In this document: one piece after another, positions 6,164 to 9,836 of the stretch
Numbering within the stretch: position 1 is the first letter of the stretch
How the letters are laid out: the number at the start of each line of letters is the position of its first letter
Assembly: GCA_028871265.1 (NCBI GenBank)
Contig: JAGWNR010000008.1
Span: 1 to 12,402, forward strand
Direction of reading: 5' to 3'
Origin: Patescibacteria group bacterium
GTDB lineage: Bacteria; Patescibacteriota; Minisyncoccia; Phycocordibacterales; PALSA-1337
DNA length: 12,402 bases
Position numbers and translations under genes: made by a program
The notes under the pieces: model-generated
Seen by the model: only the letters and a program-made list of their open reading frames with translations
Database searches by the model: none
Told to the model about the DNA's origin: nothing

Positions 6164-6889
6164 CTACACCCTTTTATACCTTCCTTCGTGGGCGGCGCCC
6201 GTATGGCACAGTCTGCCTTCGGCCACCAACTGCTTCAGATATCTTTCGATCTGCTGTTTTGACATGCGCATATCCAGACGCAGTTCGGTCAGTGTCACCG
6301 AATCTTTTGTCCCGGCCAATTCGACGATGCGATCCATATGCTTTTTCTTTCGCGAAGCTCGGACGATGTTCGAGAGGTTGCCTAGCTTTTCCTGATATGT
6401 TCGGAGCCATGATTGAAAGAGACTCTCGACCTCTGGCGTAACCACCTGCCCTGCCGCCGCAATAATTTTATCGGCGTAAGCTTTTGTCGGATCAGTTGCT
6501 TGCACTTGCATCGGTTGTGGTTGCGCAGCTGGCGGAGTCTGCAGCACCGGTGCAGTTGGTGTTACAGGCGCAATCTGTTCTGTTTGCACAGACGGAGCAG
6601 ATTCTGATTGGACGGGCTGAACTGGTTCGGAAGTCGACGGTGTCACAGGCTCTAAAGTTGGAGTAGAAATCGGCTCTTCTGGTTGAACTGCGTCTGCAGG
6701 CGATTCTGTAGACGTTTCAGGAGTCGCGAGCGTCGTCTGTTCAGGTTCTGGCGGCGGTGTAGACGTTGGCGTGGCTGGTTCTGCTGTTGGAGCAGGCGGC
6801 TCCGGCGTCGGTTCAGGCACTGGAGTCACAGGTGCAGCCGGTGCTGCTGGTTCAGTCGCAGGAGCATTTTGAGTGTTCTCATCGTCCAT
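6164..6889 (-). CDS. Pro/Thr/Glu-rich protein with C-terminal winged helix
   Basis: 241 residues. Residues 1-~132 are low-complexity Pro, Ala, Thr, Glu, Val and Gln (no Cys, almost no aromatics), certainly disordered. Residues 135-182 look helical (TKAYADKIIAAAGQ, WLRTYQEKLGNLSNIV) and end in RKKK. Residues about 183-241 form a winged helix: RIVELAG, the first HTH helix at LTELRLDM, the recognition helix at SKQQIERYLKQLVAEGRL, then the wing. The first residues MDDENTQN match MDEEQTQN of the broken gene at 8470-9324, confirming the start and showing the two are paralogues. It is probably a cytoplasmic DNA-binding regulator with a flexible arm. Its extended -10 is 6 bases before the ATG, and a 22-base palindrome lies 105 bases upstream of the start codon. 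Target genes are unknown. Confidence 0.8.
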   Translation of the reverse strand: MDDENTQNAPATEPAAPAAPVTPVPEPTPEPPAPTAEPATPTSTPPPEPEQTTLATPETSTESPADAVQPEEPISTPTLEPVTPSTSEPVQPVQSESAPSVQTEQIAPVTPTAPVLQTPPAAQPQPMQVQATDPTKAYADKIIAAAGQVVTPEVESLFQSWLRTYQEKLGNLSNIVRASRKKKHMDRIVELAGTKDSVTLTELRLDMRMSKQQIERYLKQLVAEGRLCHTGAAHEGRYKRV

Positions 6890-6895
6890 AACTCT

Positions 6896-6904
6896 ATTCT
6901 ACCA
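6896..6904 (-). promoter_or_regulatory. Extended -10 promoter of the winged-helix gene
   Basis: On the minus strand TGG-TAGAAT, then 6 bases to the ATG at 6889. There is no Shine-Dalgarno site and no convincing -35. Confidence 0.6.
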
Positions 6905-6993
6905 TTAAAATGTCTGCGGCTCATTCGGTTGGATCAAGCCACAAGTCGGCACAAAACCACGACGTCTGGCACTACTTTTTTCCGCTTTTTACC

Positions 6994-7015
6994 AATATAA
7001 CCAATTGGTTATATT
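6994..7015. promoter_or_regulatory. 22-base perfect palindrome, candidate operator
   Basis: A gap-free palindrome centred between 7004 and 7005 with core AACCAATTGGTT flanked by ATAT on each side. It lies between the divergent winged-helix gene (start 6889) and the unknown gene (start 7163), about 90 bases upstream of the -10 of one and 105 bases upstream of the -35 of the other. It has the form of a dimeric regulator site. Confidence 0.6.
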
Positions 7016-7038
7016 TCAAAAACCACCCAAAAAGGTAG

Positions 7039-7056
7039 CCCCCCACCCCACCCCCC
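7039..7056 (-). other. G-rich tract with possible quadruplex potential
   Basis: The plus strand reads C6-A-C4-A-C6, so the minus strand has G runs of 6, 4 and 6 separated by single T bases. It lies between the palindrome at 6994-7015 and the plus-strand promoter at 7120. Confidence 0.4.
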
Positions 7057-7119
7057 GACACGACAATTTTGCTCTATTTTCGCGGCTTGGTTTAGCCATG
7101 CCAAGATAGTGGACAGGAC

Positions 7120-7148
7120 TTGCTTTTTATTGCGTAGTGCGATATACT
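7120..7148 (+). promoter_or_regulatory. Promoter of the unknown gene at 7163
   Basis: TTGCTT (7120-7125), exactly 17 bases, then TATACT (7143-7148). Transcription would start near 7155, 8 bases before the ATG at 7163. Confidence 0.65.
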
Positions 7149-7162
7149 GTGTGGTAGAGAAT

Positions 7163-7573
7163 ATGTTAGATTCTGAGAGCCAAATGTCGGGCTCTGAAAA
7201 CATCCGACAATGCCCGTCCGCGAGGCAAAATAAATCGCGGGTTAGCACATTGAAAGTTATGCAAAACATATTGCCAGTATTGACTAATGAGGAAAAAGGT
7301 CAAATTGCCCTCCACCTCATTACCGAGGAAATGGTTCTGGAACACAATTGGTTCGCCAACCCGAATAGCGCCCGGCGCGAATTGATCGCCAGGGCCAAAT
7401 GCATGAATATTGAGCCAAACAAGCTCCTTGCTCTGCTCCAGGAACTCCTTCAACCAAATCTTGAAGCACTGTTCAAACCGATCAGCGAAAAAGAAGTTTC
7501 TGATTACGAAACCGAGCGCGAGGAACGCCGACGGCAAAAAGAGCAGCAGAAACAGGGCGCCTCAAAAAAGTAG
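7163..7573 (+). CDS. Conserved-looking hypothetical protein
   Basis: 136 residues from the ATG at 7163, the first ATG after the promoter. An alternative is the ATG at 7259 (MQNILPVLTNEEKGQ), because the first 32 residues are of low quality and their RNA folds into several stem-loops. The core (about residues 33-112) is alpha-helical: NEEKGQIALHLITEEMVLEH, SARRELIARAKCMNIE, KLLALLQELLQPNLEALF. The last ~25 residues are highly charged (ETEREERRRQKEQQKQ), probably an extended helix or coiled coil. No signal peptide, membrane helix or known motif is seen, and I do not recognise the family. It stands alone, with its own promoter and a terminator at 7684-7717. Confidence 0.7.
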   Translation: MLDSESQMSGSENIRQCPSARQNKSRVSTLKVMQNILPVLTNEEKGQIALHLITEEMVLEHNWFANPNSARRELIARAKCMNIEPNKLLALLQELLQPNLEALFKPISEKEVSDYETEREERRRQKEQQKQGASKK

Positions 7574-7605
7574 GATTTGTGAAGGCAAGGTGAGCTACGG
7601 CTCTC

Positions 7606-7717
7606 AATAGGATAATTGAACCTCCCGCCTTGGCGGCAAGGTCAGAACAAGAACCTATTCCTCCCTTCCAAAGATCTACCAACCCCGCACTACGTCGAAA
7701 TCGTAGGCGGGTTTTTT
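7606..7717 (+). terminator. Structured 3' region and intrinsic terminator
   Basis: The terminator is CCCGC-a-CTACG (7684-7694) / CGTAGGCGGG (7702-7711) followed by six T (7712-7717), a stem of 10 pairs with one bulged A. Upstream, AATAGG (about 7606) can pair with CCTATT (about 7654), enclosing a CCTTG-GCGG-CAAGG hairpin. It ends the transcript of the gene at 7163-7573 and could alternatively be the 3' part of a small RNA. Confidence 0.8.
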
Positions 7718-7909
7718 GTATTTTATATGGAAACATCTCAAACATTCGACACTTTATAAAGTTATGCAAAATAACAGTTTCTTATAAAGTTTGTAATATC
7801 TAACAACTCATTTGAGAACCACTATACAAGCAGAAAAAGCTTGAACTGGATAATCAAAGAGCAGTCCTCGCCAGTCGTTGCAGGGTGTCTCGAGTTAGAA
7901 CCTTTTGGT

Positions 7910-7969
7910 TCATTGCGCCACAAGGGATTCTTTTGGAAACTTTCTTCTTTTAAAAATGTCATTACTCAT
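7910..7969 (-). CDS. Possible leaderless micro-ORF (19 residues)
   Basis: ATG at 7969 to TGA at 7910, reading MSNDIFKRRKFPKESLVAQ, a basic peptide. Its case rests on the promoter: TGC-TATAAT (7984-7976), a perfect extended -10, ends 6 bases before the ATG, the same geometry as the larger genes here. A GAACC-AAAA-GGTTC hairpin overlaps the stop codon. It could be a leader peptide or a chance ORF at the start of a non-coding RNA. Confidence 0.3.
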   Translation of the reverse strand: MSNDIFKRRKFPKESLVAQ

Positions 7970-7975
7970 ATTAAT

Positions 7976-7984
7976 ATTATAGCA
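7976..7984 (-). promoter_or_regulatory. Extended -10 element in the gene-poor region
   Basis: On the minus strand TGC-TATAAT, matching consensus perfectly, in an AT-rich setting. It would drive the micro-ORF or a small RNA. No clear -35 is seen. Confidence 0.45.
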
Positions 7985-8121
7985 ATAATTTGTATTTATA
8001 ACTTGTCTCGAGCGCTCGACTCTGCGGAGAGTGTTGAACAAAGTTCGAACCTTTTTCGCCGAAAATCCAGAATCAGTCAGTCCTTGAATGGTTGCGCCTC
8101 GTATTCGCTCGGCGCTCGGAA

Positions 8122-8168
8122 AGGGCGGACGGCGACCGGGGGTGTGGGGGAAGGTCGCCGTCCGCCCT
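8122..8168. repeat. GC-rich 16-bp perfect hairpin with G-rich loop
   Basis: Arms 8122-8137 and 8153-8168 (core GGGCGGACGGCGACC and its complement) pair without a mismatch around a 15-base loop containing two G5 runs. Neither strand has a T tract after it, so it is not a standard terminator. The surrounding 130 bases are far more GC-rich than the rest of the window. Confidence 0.8.
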
Positions 8169-8223
8169 CCCTCCTTGTTTTCGCGCCCGCCGGTCGGGGT
8201 GGGGGCGGTTGCGGTCAGGGATA

Positions 8224-8232
8224 ATCATAGCA
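8224..8232 (-). promoter_or_regulatory. Possible extended -10 pointing into the GC-rich hairpin
   Basis: On the minus strand TGC-TATGAT, identical to the valS element. No ATG follows within 10 bases, so a product would be a non-coding RNA that soon includes the hairpin at 8122-8168. It may be a chance match. Confidence 0.3.
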
Positions 8233-8271
8233 GATCTCAGTCGTCGCAGGAATCGCAGGATTAAGTGATTC

Positions 8272-8448
8272 GAAGCGGCCCACTTTCGCTTCAGCGGATG
8301 AATGCGGCGCGTTCGGCGTCAGTCCGTGTCGCAGAGCGACACCGGCATTCCGCCTCCGCGAATGGAAATCGATGGTGGAAGCGGAAGTTGGCCGCTTCTC
8401 GGCGAAAGTTGTGGTGGGTCAATTCTTAGATTTGAGCCACAACCGTTT
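8272..8448. ncRNA. Candidate structured RNA, strand uncertain
   Basis: Perfect pairings: GAAGCGGCC (8272-8280) with 8390-8398 (9 bp); ACTTTCGC (8282-8289) with 8402-8409 (8 bp), which crosses the first as in an H-type pseudoknot; GTGTCGC-AGA-GCGACAC (8326-8342), enclosed by GAATGC/GCATTC (8300-8305/8345-8350). Competing local hairpins are GAAGCG/CGCTTC (8272-8292) and GAAGCGG/CCGCTTC (8378-8398). On the plus strand a last stem GTTGTGG/CCACAAC (8408-8443) is followed by CGTTTTT, a weak terminator. No promoter is convincing on the plus strand and no known RNA family is recognised. Confidence 0.3.
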
Positions 8449-8469
8449 TTGAGTGATCCACAGAGTTTT

Positions 8470-8886
8470 TCAGCGCACAAAACAATACTTGGCATGTCTT
8501 GGAGATCCTTCGCGGATTAGACGACCTTGTTTTACAAGATCGACGAGATATCTAGTCGCTGTGGCGTCAGAGACGTGCGTGAGCTTCTGGACTTCGTCGT
8601 TGGTGACAGTTTGGTGTTGCTGGGCATATTCGATGACTTTTTCGAGCTTCTTTTGTCTGTGTTCTTGGACTTTTTTATGCTCTTTGGTTCTGATTTCGTT
8701 CAGATGCTGTGTATCTGGATTGGTTGCAGGAGTTTGCTGGGTTTGAGAGGTTGGTTGAGCAGGAGTTTGTGGCGCTGACATACTCGGTGCAGGTGTCGGC
8801 ATAGCCGATGTTTGTGGCGGTGATTGAGTTGTCTGTGCTGGTGTTGGCGTTTCAGATGTCGGAGTTTGTGGAGTTTGCGCCGGCAA
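8470..8886 (-). CDS. Winged-helix C-terminal half of a stop-interrupted regulator
   Basis: In the same frame as the ORF at 8887-9324 and separated from it only by a TAA codon. If translated alone it could start at the TTG immediately after that stop (138 residues) or at the ATG at 8802. Residues 1-60 continue the Pro/Thr/Gln-rich stretch. Residues 62-85 are a charged helix (NEIRTKEHKKVQEHRQKK). Residues about 80-138 are an intact winged helix: VIEYAQQHQTVTNDEVQKL, recognition helix SDATATRYLVDLVKQGRL, then the wing. The recognition helix ATATRY is identical to that of the membrane-anchored regulator at 9372-9755. No Shine-Dalgarno site precedes the TTG. It is either a recent pseudogene fragment or a reinitiation product. 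Confidence 0.6.
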   Translation of the reverse strand: MPAQTPQTPTSETPTPAQTTQSPPQTSAMPTPAPSMSAPQTPAQPTSQTQQTPATNPDTQHLNEIRTKEHKKVQEHRQKKLEKVIEYAQQHQTVTNDEVQKLTHVSDATATRYLVDLVKQGRLIREGSPRHAKYCFVR

Positions 8887-9324
8887 TTACGGCTGTGGCG
8901 CTGGCGGAGTCGGCGCCGCCGGCGCAGACAAAGGAGATTCAGATGCTTGTTGGGAAGATTCGGTCGGAGTTTCTGATTGAATCGTTTCACTTGATGGTGT
9001 ATCCGTGGTTTCAGGCGTTTGTGGTTCGACGACAGTATCATCAGTTGATTGAGTCTCGGATCCTGGCGCGGGCTCCGGCTCTTTCGTCGGCTCATCAGGA
9101 GCTGCTGGGCTCGGTTCCGGCACTGGATTCGGCGGTGTAGGCGTAGACTGCTCTTGTGCAGGCTCTGGCGTTACAGGAGGCTCTGTGGGCGTTTCCGGAG
9201 CAGGCGTAGGAGCACTTGGAGCGACTGTAGACGGCTCCGGGGCTGGTTCAACGGGCGCGGCAGGTGCAGCCGACACCGGAGCCGCAGGTGTAGTATCTGT
9301 GTTTTGTGTTTGTTCTTCGTCCAT
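8887..9324 (-). CDS. Pro/Thr/Glu-rich N-terminal half of a stop-interrupted regulator
   Basis: 145 residues, nearly all Pro, Ala, Thr, Glu and Ser with no folded domain. The start MDEEQTQN parallels MDDENTQN of the intact paralogue at 6164-6889, where a similar disordered arm continues into a winged helix. Here the reading frame meets TAA at 8887-8889 (after ...PPAPQP) and then continues open into the winged-helix half. One base change (CAA to TAA) would explain it. The ATG at 9324 lacks the TANNNT box at 6-9 bases that its paralogue has, so it may depend on transcription from the upstream gene at 9372-9755, 47 bases away across a hairpin. On its own this half has no recognisable function. 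Confidence 0.65.
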   Translation of the reverse strand: MDEEQTQNTDTTPAAPVSAAPAAPVEPAPEPSTVAPSAPTPAPETPTEPPVTPEPAQEQSTPTPPNPVPEPSPAAPDEPTKEPEPAPGSETQSTDDTVVEPQTPETTDTPSSETIQSETPTESSQQASESPLSAPAAPTPPAPQP

Positions 9325-9339
9325 AATTAGCTTGATTCC

Positions 9340-9364
9340 AACGGCTCATCGGCGTTGAGCCGTT
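9340..9364. repeat. Perfect 9-bp hairpin between two regulator genes
   Basis: AACGGCTCA (9340-9348) and TGAGCCGTT (9356-9364) around a 7-base loop, 7 bases after the stop of the membrane-anchored regulator. No T tract follows on either strand, so it may be an mRNA-stabilising element or a weak terminator. Confidence 0.6.
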
Positions 9365-9371
9365 AAAACCC

Positions 9372-9755
9372 TTATATTTTCTCGTAGAATACGTGTGCCC
9401 CTTCCTTACCCACCTGCTTTATCTTGCCTTCCTTCTCCAGCTCATCGAAGTATCTCGTAGCCGTGGCTTCCGATATTCCCAGCATCATTCTGATGTGCTC
9501 ATTGGTGAGCGGCTGATTACCGCTTTCCATGAAATCAAGCAGAGCCTTCTTCTCTTTTTCTTTATTCTCCGTTTGCTTGTTCTTGGTCTCGGTAGCAGGC
9601 ATAGCCGCGTTCGGCTTCTTCGTCAGCTCATATATGCCGAGACCAACTAAAGCGACTACGGCCAAGATGATGGAAACCATCGGGTTGAGCATGGCCGAGA
9701 AGAGCACGAGCAAAGCGGCGATGATCGAGATCGTTCCTTCTGTTTTTGGGGACAT
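9372..9755 (-). CDS. Membrane-anchored winged-helix regulator
   Basis: 127 residues. Residues about 8-24 and 25-45 are two hydrophobic helices with a tight turn (LNP), which puts both termini on the same side. Residues 46-68 are a charged, Lys/Glu/Thr-rich linker. Residues 69-127 are a winged-helix domain: KALLDFMESGNQPLTNEHIRM, recognition helix SEATATRYFDELEKEGKI, then the wing to VFYEKI. The topology fits a membrane-tethered one-component regulator with the DNA-binding domain in the cytoplasm, analogous in layout (not in sequence) to ToxR-type proteins. The S-(D/E)-ATATRY recognition helix is shared with the half-gene at 8470-8886, so both may read related sites. It has a leaderless-type promoter, with a small inverted repeat (ACCAC-N-GTGGT) overlapping the TGG of the extended -10. 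Confidence 0.8.
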   Translation of the reverse strand: MSPKTEGTISIIAALLVLFSAMLNPMVSIILAVVALVGLGIYELTKKPNAAMPATETKNKQTENKEKEKKALLDFMESGNQPLTNEHIRMMLGISEATATRYFDELEKEGKIKQVGKEGAHVFYEKI

Positions 9756-9761
9756 AAGAAT

Positions 9762-9780
9762 ATTATACCACCACCGTGGT
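9762..9780 (-). promoter_or_regulatory. Extended -10 promoter with overlapping inverted repeat
   Basis: On the minus strand TGG-TATAAT (9770-9762), a perfect -10, lies 6 bases before the ATG at 9755. The 11-base inverted repeat ACCAC-N-GTGGT at 9770-9780 overlaps its upstream edge and could be an operator. Confidence 0.6.
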
Positions 9781-9836
9781 TTGATATTCTCTCAAGAGAT
9801 GACTATTATCCCGGTCAGTCGCTGTAAATCCTCCTG

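Larger units (their letters stand above)
7718..8469. other. About 750 bases without a convincing conventional gene, rich in structure
   Basis: ORFs here are short or span strong hairpins and look spurious. Bases 7718-8000 are AT-rich, with small hairpins at 7827-7843 (CAAGC/GCTTG) and 7898-7911 (GAACC-TTTT-GGTTC) and a leaderless 19-codon ORF on the minus strand (7910-7969). TCGAGCGCTCGA at 8008-8019 is a palindrome. Bases 8100-8230 are extremely GC-rich with a 16-bp hairpin. Bases 8272-8443 form a cluster of further hairpins. No tRNA, rRNA, tmRNA or RNase P signature was found. Confidence 0.6.

Noticed and set aside
7600..7720. Possible tRNA near the terminator at 7684
   Set aside because: No cloverleaf, no T-arm consensus and no acceptor pairing; the structure is a terminator with a preceding hairpin.
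8040..8080. Minus-strand CTGATTCTGGATT resembles the 5' end of tmRNA
   Set aside because: No matching tRNA-like 3' end, no tag reading frame and no CCA region were found within about 400 bases downstream; the match is only about 12 bases.
7841..8224. Plus-strand 127-codon ORF
   Set aside because: It runs through the AT-rich promoter-like region and the 16-bp GC hairpin. Its C-terminus is a G/R/P-rich translation of the hairpin, and it has no ribosome site.
8302..8520. Plus-strand 72-codon ORF
   Set aside because: It overlaps the hairpin cluster and the end of the winged-helix gene, with no promoter, no ribosome site and no recognisable composition.
8700..9095. Arg/His/Leu-rich minus-strand ORF in another frame of the split regulator
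   Set aside because: This is a frame shadow of the Pro/Thr-rich codons; such low-complexity stretches are open in several frames.
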